From an uncultured Prevotellaceae bacterium (GTDB lineage: Bacteria > Bacteroidota > Bacteroidia > Bacteroidales > Bacteroidaceae), in the NCBI GenBank assembly GCA_900314985.1, contig OMXL01000029.1, positions 1 to 45,261 on the forward strand: DNA of 45,261 nt. Direction: 5' to 3'. Of this stretch, positions 31,574 to 39,496 are shown piece by piece. Within the stretch, counting starts at the first letter, position 1. Every line of letters starts with the position of its first letter. Below the pieces are notes generated by a model, which searched no databases, had not been told where the DNA came from, and saw nothing but the letters and a program-made list of their open reading frames with translations. A program made the translations under genes and the position numbers.

Positions 31574-32802
31574 ATCTTAAACAGCTTGTCGCTGGGCCTT
31601 ACTTTCTCTGGCACCTTGATGCTGACGCGTGTGCCCTGTTGGGCAGTCTGCACAGCCTGTACGTCGTCGTGAATCTCGTCGACGGTGACATACAGCGCAC
31701 CAGTCGTTGGACCAGTGATGAGCATCTTGTCGCCTACGCTGAATGTGCCTGCCTCAACGGTAAACTCAGCGACGCCCAACTTCGAGAAGTATTTCACACC
31801 CTTACCAATATACTGCTTCTTCTCAGTGGCATTCGAGCCGTAGTTGCTGTTCCACTCGCCCAACAGTTGTCCTTGGTAGTAGCCGTCCCAGAAACCACGG
31901 TTGAAAACCGTAGCCAGGCGCTCGTCCCACTGGTCCTTCTTCTCTTCTGTGAAGGTGCCGTCCAGCACGCTCTGGATAGCCTCCTTGTAGCACTGCACGA
32001 CTGTCAGCACATATTCAGGACCACGGGCACGCCCTTCTATCTTGAAGACCCTGACACCACTCTGCATCATCTTGTCAATGAAGCGGATGGTCTTCAGGTC
32101 TTTGGGCGACATGATGTACTTGTTGTCTATCTCCAGTTCCGTACCTGTCTCACGGTCGGTGACAATGTAGCTTCTGCGACAGATTTGCATGCAGGCACCA
32201 CGGTTGGCTGAGCGTCCCGTATTGTCCAGACTCATATAGCACTTGCCGCTGACGGCCATGCACAATGCACCATGACAGAACATCTCAATACGTACCAGTT
32301 CACCACTGGGTCCTGTGATGTGCTGTTCTTCTATTTGGCGGTAGATGTCGGCCACCTGTTCCATCTTCAACTCACGCGCCAGCACTACCACATCGGCAAA
32401 CTGAGCATAGAACTTCAGTGCCTCGATATTCGAAATATTCAGCTGTGTCGAGAGATGCACCTCTACACCTTTCTGACGGCAATATTGCATGACGGCAATG
32501 TCACAAGCAATGACGGCACTGATCTTGGCCTCTTTTGCGGCATCAATAATCTGGTGCATCGTCTCAATGTCTTCACCATAGATAATGGTATTAACGGTGA
32601 GGTACGTCTTTACACCAGCGGCATTACATGTCGCTGCAATCTCGCGCAGGTCGTCAATGGTGAAGTGGTTAGCTGAGTGTGAACGCATGTTCAACTGCTC
32701 CACGCCGAAATACACCGATCCTGCACCGGCCTTTAATGCTGCTGCCAGTGAGTCTCGCGACCCCACAGGAGCCATAATCTCATAGTCTGTCATCTGATTC
32801 AT
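31561..32802 (-). CDS. U32 family protein (TrhP/YegQ-like tRNA or RlhA-like rRNA hydroxylation factor)
   Basis: A 413-residue U32 protein beginning MNQMTDYEIMAPVGSRDSLAAALKAGAGSVYFG. The Cys-rich block MFCHGALCMAVSGKCYMS, GACMQICRRSY (about residues 170-205) is the family's cluster-binding signature. Relatives once called collagenase-like peptidases are now linked to prephenate-dependent hydroxylation of tRNA uridine-34 (TrhP) or of 23S rRNA (RlhA). Which of the two this is cannot be told. The start at 32802 is fixed by a promoter whose -7 element ends only five bases earlier, giving a leaderless mRNA. sufE follows. Confidence 0.88.
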   Translation of the reverse strand: MNQMTDYEIMAPVGSRDSLAAALKAGAGSVYFGVEQLNMRSHSANHFTIDDLREIAATCNAAGVKTYLTVNTIIYGEDIETMHQIIDAAKEAKISAVIACDIAVMQYCRQKGVEVHLSTQLNISNIEALKFYAQFADVVVLARELKMEQVADIYRQIEEQHITGPSGELVRIEMFCHGALCMAVSGKCYMSLDNTGRSANRGACMQICRRSYIVTDRETGTELEIDNKYIMSPKDLKTIRFIDKMMQSGVRVFKIEGRARGPEYVLTVVQCYKEAIQSVLDGTFTEEKKDQWDERLATVFNRGFWDGYYQGQLLGEWNSNYGSNATEKKQYIGKGVKYFSKLGVAEFTVEAGTFSVGDKMLITGPTTGALYVTVDEIHDDVQAVQTAQQGTRVSIKVPEKVRPSDKLFKIVKS

Positions 32803-32807
32803 GGGTG

Positions 32808-32838
32808 CAAAATTACAAATAACTCTGCAAATAGCCAA
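32808..32838 (-). promoter_or_regulatory. promoter of the U32-sufE operon, leaderless
   Basis: On the minus strand TTG (32838-32836), a 20-bp spacer and TAATTTTG (32815-32808). Only five bases separate the -7 element from the ATG at 32802, so transcription should begin at or next to the start codon. Confidence 0.75.
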
Positions 32839-32900
32839 ATGTTGCAAACGTTTACGGACTTTTTTAGTGTTTTTCTTGTTTATAATCAGAATTTATCCGC

Positions 32901-32908
32901 TACTTTTG
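32901..32908 (+). promoter_or_regulatory. promoter -7 element of the pectate lyase gene
   Basis: TACTTTTG followed by CATTG, with TTG at 32876-32878 as a possible -33 element at a 22-bp spacing. The leader is about 26 nt. Confidence 0.65.
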
Positions 32909-32939
32909 CATTGTAAAACCAATACAACTAACAAAACAA

Positions 32940-35294
32940 ATGGTGATAAAGAAATATTTATTGGCTATTGTGATGATATTCTTTGCTGTGTCGGCAAAAG
33001 CAGCAGTAACCATTAACGAGGCCGCGGGCTGGTTTGAGAGTGCCTACGTGACATGGCAGAAAACTGCTGGCATGTCATACCATGTCTATGTCAGCCCTGC
33101 AGCAACCGATACTTGGACAAAACTCGACGACGAGCTGGTTCGTGAATATCCTACCTACGGACGTGCCGATGCACTGGGTTTAAAGGCTGGCAGCTATCAG
33201 TTGAAGGTGGTGCCTGTCAGCAATGGTGCTGAGGTTGGGGCTGACGCTGCTGTGACCGATGCTCTCACTGTGATGGCTCACGACCGTTCTGGTTTTGCCC
33301 ATGTAGGAGTGTCCGATGGTATTGGTGCCTATAAGAACGATGGTACGCTGAAGGACAATGCCAAGGTACTCTATGTTTGGGCCAACAATGCCAAGACCAT
33401 TACCTTCGACGTTGCCAAAGATAATAAAGGTGGCGTGACTACCGGTACTGGCTTGCAGGATATCATTACCCTCTATCAGAAAGGCTATGAGACCACTCCA
33501 TTGGCCATTCGTATCATCGGCACCATCAAAGCGGCTGATATGGATCGCTTCGACTCTTCAGAAGAGGGTCTGCAGGTAAAGGGTAAGAACAACTATTCTA
33601 ATATGCCTATCACCTTTGAGGGTGTGGGCTTTGATGCCGCCATCTCAGGTTTTGGCATCCTCTGCCGCAATTGTGTTAATGTGGAGTTCCGCAACTTTGC
33701 CATTATGCTTTGCAAGGACGATTGTCTGTCGTTGGATTCCTACAATGCCAATATCTGGATACATAACATGGATTTCTTCTATGGCAACACTGGTGGCGAT
33801 GCCGATCAGGCTAAAGGAGATGGTACGGTAGATATTAAGGGAAAGTCAAAGAATATCACCGTTAGCTATAATCACTTCATCGACTGTGGTAAGACCAGTC
33901 TGGGCGGTATGAAGAGCGAAGATACTTCATGCTGGATGACCTATCACCATAACTGGTTCGACCACTCCGACTCGCGCCATCCTCGTATCCGTACTGCTTT
34001 CTACCACGTCTACAACAACTACTTCGACGGTGTGTCAAAGTATGGCGTAGGTGTGACCACTGGCGGCTCCTCGTTTGTTGAGGCTAACTACTTCCGCAAC
34101 TGCAAGTATCCGATGCTGATTTCTAAGCAAGGTACTGATGCTGAGGGCGATGGTACCTTCTCAGGTGAGCCTGGTGGTGTCATCAAGGCCTTCAACAACA
34201 AGATTGACAATCCTCGCAAGGTGCAGTACTACACGGAAGGACAGACCGATGGCGCTTGGGATGCTGTGAAGGTCGATGATCGCAGCGCTTCTGTTGCTGC
34301 TACAGCATTCTCTGGTGGCACTGCCTACAATAATGAGGCAGACCTAAAGGCTCGTACTACTTATGTAGAGAATAAGATGAACAATCCTGAGGATGTCAAG
34401 GCCATCGTCAAGGGCCAGTATGGTGCTGGCCGCTTGCAGCATGGTGACTTCAAGTGGTCGTTCAACAACTCCTTGCAGGATGAGAACTATGGCGTCATCA
34501 GTGAACTGAAGAGTGCCCTGCAGAACTATAAGTCCACATTGGTAGGCTTCTTCGATGGTACTACCATCAGCAATGGCGGTGCTACAGAGACTGTAGACGG
34601 TGGCGACGGCAAGGGCATCTCTGAGGAAGAGAACGACAGCTACGTACCCTCATGGGCTGGTGGTAGCGGTGGCGGTGGTGGTGGTTCCACGACTACTGAT
34701 GGTCAGTATGTTGTTGGCACCAGCAGCGACTACTTCTGGTTCAATGCTGATAATGAAGCTCAGTATAATGCTTATGTCGCAGCAGGCACTTTTACGACTA
34801 CAGGAACAGTCAATCCTACCTACGAGGTCAAGAAGAGTGATGGAACCTCTTGTTCTGACTATGTAGGCTCCATCCGTCTGGCTCCGAACCAGTATTTCCT
34901 GGTTTATCATGCCGACGGTATCTGCACAGCCAACTTCTATGTGTCAGGAAATGGTTCTCAGAAATGGAAGTTGGAGACATCCGTAGATGGTTCTACCTGG
35001 ACTACTATAGGTACTGTCGAAGGAAAAGCAGCAACACACCCTGCTTGCAACATTACTACTGCAGGCGACAACAAGTATGTACGTATCACCAATACGGCCA
35101 GTGGTAATCGCGACTTGCAAGGCATCAAGATTGCTACACCCGCAGGTGGCGAAACCAGCATCCAGCAGGTTACTAACAGCCAATGGTCAATAGTCAATAG
35201 CCAGCTCTACGACTTGCAGGGCCGTAAGGCGCTACAGCCAACAGCCGCAGGTATATACATCCTTAACGGTAAAAAGGTTGTTTTAAAGAAATAA
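32940..35294 (+). CDS. secreted pectate lyase (PL1 type) with C-terminal sorting motif
   Basis: A 784-residue secreted enzyme: signal MVIKKYLLAIVMIFFAVSAKA, a fibronectin-like domain (about 20-110), then a right-handed beta-helix lyase domain (about 115-560). Marks of PL1 are VEFRNFAIMLCKDDCLSLD, QAKGDGTVDIKGKSKNITVSYNHF, TYHHNWFDHSDSRHPRIR, with catalytic Arg in the RHPRIR motif (about 345), and YNNYFDGVSKYGVGV. It cleaves polygalacturonate by beta-elimination, using calcium. After a Gly-rich linker (GGSGGGGGGS) comes a beta-sandwich-like domain, perhaps carbohydrate-binding, then IVNSQLYDLQGRK and GIYILNGKKVVLKK, the sorting signal. The linker before the signal is made of 7-bp repeats. A strong terminator follows. 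Confidence 0.92.
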   Translation: MVIKKYLLAIVMIFFAVSAKAAVTINEAAGWFESAYVTWQKTAGMSYHVYVSPAATDTWTKLDDELVREYPTYGRADALGLKAGSYQLKVVPVSNGAEVGADAAVTDALTVMAHDRSGFAHVGVSDGIGAYKNDGTLKDNAKVLYVWANNAKTITFDVAKDNKGGVTTGTGLQDIITLYQKGYETTPLAIRIIGTIKAADMDRFDSSEEGLQVKGKNNYSNMPITFEGVGFDAAISGFGILCRNCVNVEFRNFAIMLCKDDCLSLDSYNANIWIHNMDFFYGNTGGDADQAKGDGTVDIKGKSKNITVSYNHFIDCGKTSLGGMKSEDTSCWMTYHHNWFDHSDSRHPRIRTAFYHVYNNYFDGVSKYGVGVTTGGSSFVEANYFRNCKYPMLISKQGTDAEGDGTFSGEPGGVIKAFNNKIDNPRKVQYYTEGQTDGAWDAVKVDDRSASVAATAFSGGTAYNNEADLKARTTYVENKMNNPEDVKAIVKGQYGAGRLQHGDFKWSFNNSLQDENYGVISELKSALQNYKSTLVGFFDGTTISNGGATETVDGGDGKGISEEENDSYVPSWAGGSGGGGGGSTTTDGQYVVGTSSDYFWFNADNEAQYNAYVAAGTFTTTGTVNPTYEVKKSDGTSCSDYVGSIRLAPNQYFLVYHADGICTANFYVSGNGSQKWKLETSVDGSTWTTIGTVEGKAATHPACNITTAGDNKYVRITNTASGNRDLQGIKIATPAGGETSIQQVTNSQWSIVNSQLYDLQGRKALQPTAAGIYILNGKKVVLKK
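35175..35202 (+). repeat. four 7-bp repeats in frame, before the sorting motif
   Basis: AACAGCC, AATGGTC, AATAGTC and AATAGCC follow one another and encode TNSQWSIVNSQ just before LYDLQGRK. The place is the same as in the adhesin-like gene at 3097-3131. Confidence 0.85.
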
Positions 35295-35325
35295 TACTAC
35301 AACAAACTAACTACTAAAGCGAGAG

Positions 35326-35356
35326 CGGATGGGACGTGATGTCCCATCCGTTTTTT
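35326..35356 (+). terminator. terminator after pectate lyase
   Basis: Perfect 10-bp arms CGGATGGGAC (35326-35335) and GTCCCATCCG (35341-35350) with a 5-base loop and six T. Confidence 0.93.
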
Positions 35357-35381
35357 GCTGCTTGTTATTGAGCAATCACGG

Positions 35382-35399
35382 ACTGTCCCTTTGATTGAT
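35382..35399. repeat. 18-bp direct repeat, left copy
   Basis: ACTGTCCCTTTGATTGAT, identical to 36233-36250 and in the same orientation. The interval between holds a small membrane protein gene and a transposase remnant. The 115 bases from here to the next gene hold no other clear feature. Confidence 0.85.
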
Positions 35400-35514
35400 G
35401 CTGCCCAGCAGTTTCTGTTTAGTTTGCAGTGAGAAAGAAAATTCGTATACCTTTTTACTTCTGCCTTCAGACATCTTACATCAACCATCTCCTGACGGAA
35501 TCAAAGACCTGTCC

Positions 35515-35997
35515 TTAATCTCCGTTTTGATGGATGTAAGTATCTATCTGAGCGGCAATCTCGCTGGCCAGGACGGCGCCATAGCCTACACGGAGCTCAA
35601 TAGTGGGACGAAGCGGGTCGTTGGTGCCGATGATGACAGCATACTCGTCGACGGTGTAGGGCGTGGCCATGTTCTTCGGCATCACACTCATCAGACTGCT
35701 GAGCTTCAGTTCCTCGCCAGCAATAATCGCGAGGTCACGGTTGGGATAGAACAGGATGAGGGCAGGAATCTCGTTGGCCCTCGAGGCATCGAGCACCACC
35801 ACATCGTCGGGCTCGCCGTACCTCTGCTTCGTCTCCTCCACAGTGGCGTAGGTCACCCTTGGAACCTCCGTCCTCTCCTTGCGCTTGATGATGAAGTAGG
35901 CAATGGGGATGATGGGCAACAGAAGTAGCAGGTAGGGTCCAAAACCAATGGCTAACAGGGCGATGGCAATGATGGCAAGAATCGTGTTTCGTTTCAT
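35515..35997 (-). CDS. small membrane protein of unknown function
   Basis: A 160-residue protein from ATG 35997 (MKRNTILAIIAIALLAIGFG). The first 40 residues hold one long or two short membrane segments (NTILAIIAIALLAIGFG, YLLLLLPIIPIAYFIIK), then a soluble domain of about 115 residues with alternating strands and helices (DDVVVLDASRANEIPALILFYPNRDLAIIAGEELKL). An upstream in-frame start at 36063 would read through sequence that belongs to the transposase remnant and is rejected. It stands alone between the two 18-bp repeats. No family recognised. Confidence 0.6.
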   Translation of the reverse strand: MKRNTILAIIAIALLAIGFGPYLLLLLPIIPIAYFIIKRKERTEVPRVTYATVEETKQRYGEPDDVVVLDASRANEIPALILFYPNRDLAIIAGEELKLSSLMSVMPKNMATPYTVDEYAVIIGTNDPLRPTIELRVGYGAVLASEIAAQIDTYIHQNGD

Positions 35998-36011
35998 ATA
36001 TAGTTCGATAT

Positions 36012-36161
36012 TTACATTCTCAAGTCTTCCTGAACCGTGGACAATATCTTGATAAAAGTCCAATAGTCTTCTGGCTCTTCAAAGATATCCTGGCGATTGA
36101 TACCACGTAACATTACATGGTATATACCTGTCCCGCTTTGCTCTCTTCCAACCCTTGGCAT
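36012..36161 (-). pseudogene. remnant of a REP-associated tyrosine (RAYT, Y1/IS200-like) transposase
   Basis: A 49-residue ORF beginning MPRVGREQSGTGIYHVMLRG and continuing INRQDIFEEPEDYWTFIKIL. This is the N-terminal strand and helix typical of RAYT/TnpA-REP transposases (STGIYHVMxRGxNxQxIF). The protein stops at residue 49, well before the catalytic HUH and Tyr motifs, which are absent downstream. Full-length relatives have roughly 150-250 residues. It lies within the two 18-bp repeats, the right one 72 bases before its start. RAYT enzymes move or maintain REP-type palindromes, several of which are in this window. Confidence 0.75.
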
Positions 36162-36224
36162 ACATTGATTGTTTAATCCAATAACGTTATAGCCTTATTG
36201 CTTATTGTGCGAAATCTGATTTTT

Positions 36225-36252
36225 CAATCAAAACTGTCCCTTTGATTGATTG
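36225..36252. repeat. 18-bp direct repeat, right copy, inside an 8-bp inverted repeat
   Basis: ACTGTCCCTTTGATTGAT at 36233-36250 repeats 35382-35399. Here CAATCAAA (36225-36232) and TTTGATTG (36241-36248) also form an 8-bp inverted repeat around ACTGTCCC. Confidence 0.8.
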
Positions 36253-36281
36253 TAAAAAAAGTGTGAATTAAGTGAATTCTC

Positions 36282-36312
36282 TTGTTTTTTTTCTTGGTTT
36301 GTACTACCTTTG
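36282..36312 (+). promoter_or_regulatory. promoter of the esterase-peptidase pair, leaderless
   Basis: TTG at 36282-36284, a 20-bp spacer and TACCTTTG at 36305-36312. The ATG is at 36318, only five bases after the -7 element, so the mRNA should start at or near the start codon. Confidence 0.8.
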
Positions 36313-36317
36313 CATCC

Positions 36318-37145
36318 ATGAAGAGATTATTATTCATCATCGGTGTTCTGTTGGTGGCGCTGACGGCTACTGCCCAGTACGATTTCCTGACGGCCCATCG
36401 TGGTGTCATCAAGGGAGGTTACGACTTCTGGGTATATACCCCAGAAGACTACTATTTCTCACAGGAGCAGACCCCTGTGATTATCTTTCTGCATGGTGCC
36501 AGCCTTTGTGGCCGTGATATCAATCGTTCACGACGTTATGGACCGTTGGATGCTATCGTTCGTGGTCGTGAGATACCGGCGTTGGTCATCGTTCCCCAGA
36601 ATCCTGGTGGTGCGTGGAACCCCAAGAAGGTACTCGACGTGCTGGAGTGGACGCGCCAGCACTATGCCTGCGACTCTACGCGTGTCTATGTTTTAGGCAT
36701 GTCGTTAGGTGGGTATGGCACCATGGACTTTGCTGGTACCTATCCTGACAAGGTCGCTGCTGCCTTGGCCATGTGTGGTGGTTGCTCGTTGCGCGACGTA
36801 CAACCGCTGGGACAGTTGCCTCTATGGATTATTCATGGCACTGCCGACCGTGCTGTCAATGTCCGTGAGTCAAAGAAGGTGGTCAGCGCTCTCGAGACAG
36901 CGCATAACGATAGTCGCCTGCGCTACGACTGGTGGCAGGGTGCCAACCATGGAGCACCAGCCCGTGTGTTCTATCTGAAGAAGACCTACGAGTGGCTCTT
37001 CTCCCATTCGTTGCGTGATGAGAATCGCCCCATCAATCGGGATATCACCATCGAGCGTAGTGAACTGAAAAGTGCCTATACCGACATGATAAAGAATGCA
37101 CCTAAGCCAGAGGTGCTGGAAGGAGATGAGGAGTTTGAGGAATAG
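36318..37145 (+). CDS. secreted alpha/beta-hydrolase, esterase or PHB-depolymerase-like
   Basis: A 275-residue exported hydrolase: MKRLLFIIGVLLVALTATAQ is a signal peptide. ATG 36318 is chosen because the in-frame TTG at 36282 is the -33 element of the promoter. The fold is seen from TPVIIFLHGASLCGRD (oxyanion loop) and ALVIVPQNPGGAWNP; the nucleophile Ser is in VLGMSLGGYGTM (GxSxGG, about residue 140), Asp in WIIHGTADRAVN and His in WWQGANHGAPAR. Such enzymes (esterase D-like or polysaccharide esterases) often deacetylate or cut ester links in plant polymers, fitting the pectate lyase and cellulase nearby, but the substrate is not shown. The following lipoprotein gene overlaps its end by 20 bases. 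Confidence 0.85.
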   Translation: MKRLLFIIGVLLVALTATAQYDFLTAHRGVIKGGYDFWVYTPEDYYFSQEQTPVIIFLHGASLCGRDINRSRRYGPLDAIVRGREIPALVIVPQNPGGAWNPKKVLDVLEWTRQHYACDSTRVYVLGMSLGGYGTMDFAGTYPDKVAAALAMCGGCSLRDVQPLGQLPLWIIHGTADRAVNVRESKKVVSALETAHNDSRLRYDWWQGANHGAPARVFYLKKTYEWLFSHSLRDENRPINRDITIERSELKSAYTDMIKNAPKPEVLEGDEEFEE

Positions 37146-37932
37146 ATTACTGATTCTGTTGTTGGTAGCAGTCATCGGTTGCGAACAGACACCACAACAC
37201 ACATTTACCAATGAACTGCTGTTGCCTATGACACCTGTCAAGGACCAAGGCAAGAGTGAGCTTTGCTGGGCCTACGCCATGCTGGCTACCATCGAGACGG
37301 AACATCTGCTGCGTGGCGACTCCGTCAACCTCTCTCCGCAATATATTGGTCGCATGCTGAAAAACTATTCACTATCCACTTCTCACTCTTCACTAGCGAC
37401 GCAGTCGCGTGAGCGTGCAATGGGTCAGACAGCCCTCAACCTGTTGCAGCGCTACGGTGTGGTGGGTTTCGATGTGATGCCCGACGATGCTACTGATGAT
37501 TTGCCAACTCCCAAGAATGTCTTCCTGCTGGGTGCCAAGTACACACCGCTGGAGTTTGCCCACAGTGTCTGCGCCCCTGATGAGTATATCTCGCTCACCA
37601 GTTTCCCCGATTCACCTTATTATAAGAAGATTGACGTGCCCATCCCTGACAACTGGGAACACAACCGCCTGCTTAACGTGCCGCTTGCCACGCTCCGCAA
37701 GCATGTGAACAGAGCTCTGAAGAAGCGTCACCCCGTCTGTTGGGAGAGTCGTGGTCACGCCATGGCTATTGTCGGTGTGGCTCGCGACGAGCGACACCGT
37801 TCCTATTATGTGATGAAAAACTCATGGGGTACCGATCAACCATACGACGGATTGGTCTATATGCCAATGAAGATGGCGTGGCGTGATGTCGTCGCCATCT
37901 ATATGACCCGCGAGGCCTACTCAGGAAAATAA
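37126..37932 (+). CDS. C1-like (papain/bleomycin hydrolase type) cysteine peptidase lipoprotein
   Basis: A 268-residue lipoprotein from ATG 37126 (MRSLRNRLLILLLVAVIGCEQ), with the lipobox Cys near residue 19. The papain-type triad is visible: Cys in VKDQGKSELCWAYAMLATIE, His in SRGHAMAIVGVARDE and Asn in YYVMKNSWGTD. It should cut peptides at the cell envelope. The residues YSLSTSHSSLATQSRER (near 80-95) are encoded by 7-bp repeats and a palindromic element and look inserted in a surface loop. An AGGAG site lies before the start, which overlaps the esterase end by 20 bases. The link to the esterase is unclear. Confidence 0.85.
   Translation: MRSLRNRLLILLLVAVIGCEQTPQHTFTNELLLPMTPVKDQGKSELCWAYAMLATIETEHLLRGDSVNLSPQYIGRMLKNYSLSTSHSSLATQSRERAMGQTALNLLQRYGVVGFDVMPDDATDDLPTPKNVFLLGAKYTPLEFAHSVCAPDEYISLTSFPDSPYYKKIDVPIPDNWEHNRLLNVPLATLRKHVNRALKKRHPVCWESRGHAMAIVGVARDERHRSYYVMKNSWGTDQPYDGLVYMPMKMAWRDVVAIYMTREAYSGK
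37365..37409. repeat. 7-bp repeats plus GCGAC/GTCGC palindrome inside the C1 peptidase gene
   Basis: Heptamers CTATTCA, CTATCCA, CTTCTCA, CTCTTCA and CTAGCGA, then GCGAC-GCA-GTCGC at 37396-37408. Bases 37389-37409 match the rpoN-end element at 26275-26295 with one difference. The reading frame stays open. Confidence 0.85.
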
Positions 37933-37934
37933 AA

Positions 37935-37958
37935 AACCCCTCCTGATTGGGAGGGGTT
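37935..37958. terminator. bidirectional terminator between the peptidase and cysS genes
   Basis: AACCCCTCC (37935-37943) and GGAGGGGTT (37950-37958) form a 9-bp stem. On the minus strand a T run follows, so it is a good terminator for cysS; on the plus strand the T tract is weaker. Confidence 0.85.
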
Positions 37959-37968
37959 ATAGTAGATT

Positions 37969-39459
37969 TTACTTGTTCAACTTCCAGGTGACACCGTCTT
38001 TCGTGTCTTTCACTTCGAAGCCGGCGGCAGCAAGTTCGTCGCGAATCTGGTCGCTGGTGGCCCAGTCCTTGTTGGCCTTAGCCTTGGCACGTAGTTCGAG
38101 TACCATGTCCATCACCTTGCCAAAGGCAGCCTCACGCTCGTCGTTGGTACCGCTCTTCTCAGCTTTGAGACCAAGAATGTCTTCTGTGAAGAGGTGCATG
38201 GTCTCAGAGAGCTCCTTCAGGCAGTCGGCACAGATGGTGCCCTTGTGGTCAACGAGTTTGTTGATGGTGGTGCAAGCCTCGAAGAGGTTGCTGATAACCT
38301 GTGGCGTAGCCAGGTCATCGTTCATGGCGTCGTAGCACTTCTGGCGCAGACTCTTCACCACCTTCTCGGTCTCTGCGTCACATTCAGACGAAACCTGAAT
38401 GCGCTCCAAATCAGAGATGGCATTCATCAGTTTCTCCAAGCCCTTCTCAGCAGCCTGCAGCGCCTCGTTAGAGAAGTCTACGGTGCCACGATAGTGGGCG
38501 CTCAACACGAAGAAGCGGATGGTCATGGGCGAGTAAGCCTTCTCCAGCAACGGGTGGTTGCCCGTGAAGAACTGCTCCAAGGTGATGAAGTTGTTATACG
38601 ACTTACCCATCTTCTGACCGTTGATGGTCAGCATGTTGTTATGCATCCAGTATTTGACGGCAGGATGCCCCATCGAGGCTTGAGCCTGTGCTATCTCACA
38701 CTCGTGGTGGGGGAAGATGAGGTCCATGCCACCTCCGTGGATGTCGAACTCCTCGCCCAGATACTTGCGACCCATAGCGGTACACTCGCAGTGCCAGCCA
38801 GGGAAACCGTCGCTCCAGGGTGACGGCCAGCGCATGATGTGCTCAGGCTGTGCCTTCTTCCACAGGGCGAAGTCGGCCTGGTTCTTCTTCTCGCCAATAC
38901 CTGCCAGTTCGCGGCTCTCGTCTTTGATGTTCTCCAGTGAACGGCCAGAGAGGATGCCATAGTGGAACTTCTTGTTGTAGGCCTCGATATCGAAATAGAT
39001 GCTTCCGTTCGACTCGTAGGCGAAACCATTATCGATAATCTGCTGCACCAGCTGCTGCTGCTCGATGATGTGGCCCGTAGCGTGCGGCTCGATAGAGGGA
39101 CGCAGCACACCCAGCATATCCATATACTGATGGTAGCGGTTGGTATAGTACTGAGCTATCTCCATGGGCTCCAGCTGTTCCAGACGTGCCTTCTTGGCAA
39201 TCTTGTCCTCGCCCTCGTCAGCATCGTGCTCCAAGTGGCCCACATCAGTGATGTTGCGCACATAGCGTACCTTGTAACCCAGGTGCTTCAGATAGCGGAA
39301 CAACAGGTCGAAGGTGATGGCAGGACGGGCATGGCCCAAATGGGGGTCGCCATAGACGGTGGGACCACAGACATACATGCCCACATTGGGGGCGTGCAAC
39401 GGCTCGAAGCGCTCTTTCTGGCGCGTCAGCGTATTATAGATAACCAATTTCGATTCCAT
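37969..39459 (-). CDS. cysS: cysteinyl-tRNA synthetase
   Basis: CysRS, 496 residues, a class I enzyme that charges tRNA-Cys. The HIGH motif is PHLGHARP (about residues 39-46) after the zinc ligand Cys of [11 protein letters not shown]; other zinc ligands are in [10 protein letters not shown] and [10 protein letters not shown]; the KMSKS loop is [11 protein letters not shown]. The length is normal. It has its own promoter, and 7-bp repeats lie where its -33 element should be. It ends against the convergent peptidase gene with a shared terminator. Confidence 0.97.
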   Translation of the reverse strand: MESKLVIYNTLTRQKERFEPLHAPNVGMYVCGPTVYGDPHLGHARPAITFDLLFRYLKHLGYKVRYVRNITDVGHLEHDADEGEDKIAKKARLEQLEPMEIAQYYTNRYHQYMDMLGVLRPSIEPHATGHIIEQQQLVQQIIDNGFAYESNGSIYFDIEAYNKKFHYGILSGRSLENIKDESRELAGIGEKKNQADFALWKKAQPEHIMRWPSPWSDGFPGWHCECTAMGRKYLGEEFDIHGGGMDLIFPHHECEIAQAQASMGHPAVKYWMHNNMLTINGQKMGKSYNNFITLEQFFTGNHPLLEKAYSPMTIRFFVLSAHYRGTVDFSNEALQAAEKGLEKLMNAISDLERIQVSSECDAETEKVVKSLRQKCYDAMNDDLATPQVISNLFEACTTINKLVDHKGTICADCLKELSETMHLFTEDILGLKAEKSGTNDEREAAFGKVMDMVLELRAKAKANKDWATSDQIRDELAAAGFEVKDTKDGVTWKLNK

Positions 39460-39479
39460 ATTCTCTACAAATTTGCTTG

Positions 39480-39487
39480 CAAAGGTA
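39480..39487 (-). promoter_or_regulatory. cysS promoter -7 element
   Basis: TACCTTTG on the minus strand, followed by CAAGC, 20 bases before the ATG. Bases at the expected -33 place are part of the AGTGAAT repeats, and no TTG is found at that point. Confidence 0.75.
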
Positions 39488-39496
39488 CGAAATAAA

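Noticed and set aside
35376-35474. 32-residue minus-strand ORF (MSEGRSKKVYEF...INQRDSP)
   Set aside because: Its end is encoded by the 18-bp repeat and I see no homology; too little to call a gene.
36282-36317. Longer N-terminus of the esterase
   Set aside because: The proposed TTG start is the -33 promoter element, and the added residues precede a complete signal peptide.
38962-39495. 177-residue plus-strand ORF over cysS
   Set aside because: It lies entirely over the cysS coding strand and promoter; its open frame follows from codon bias of cysS.
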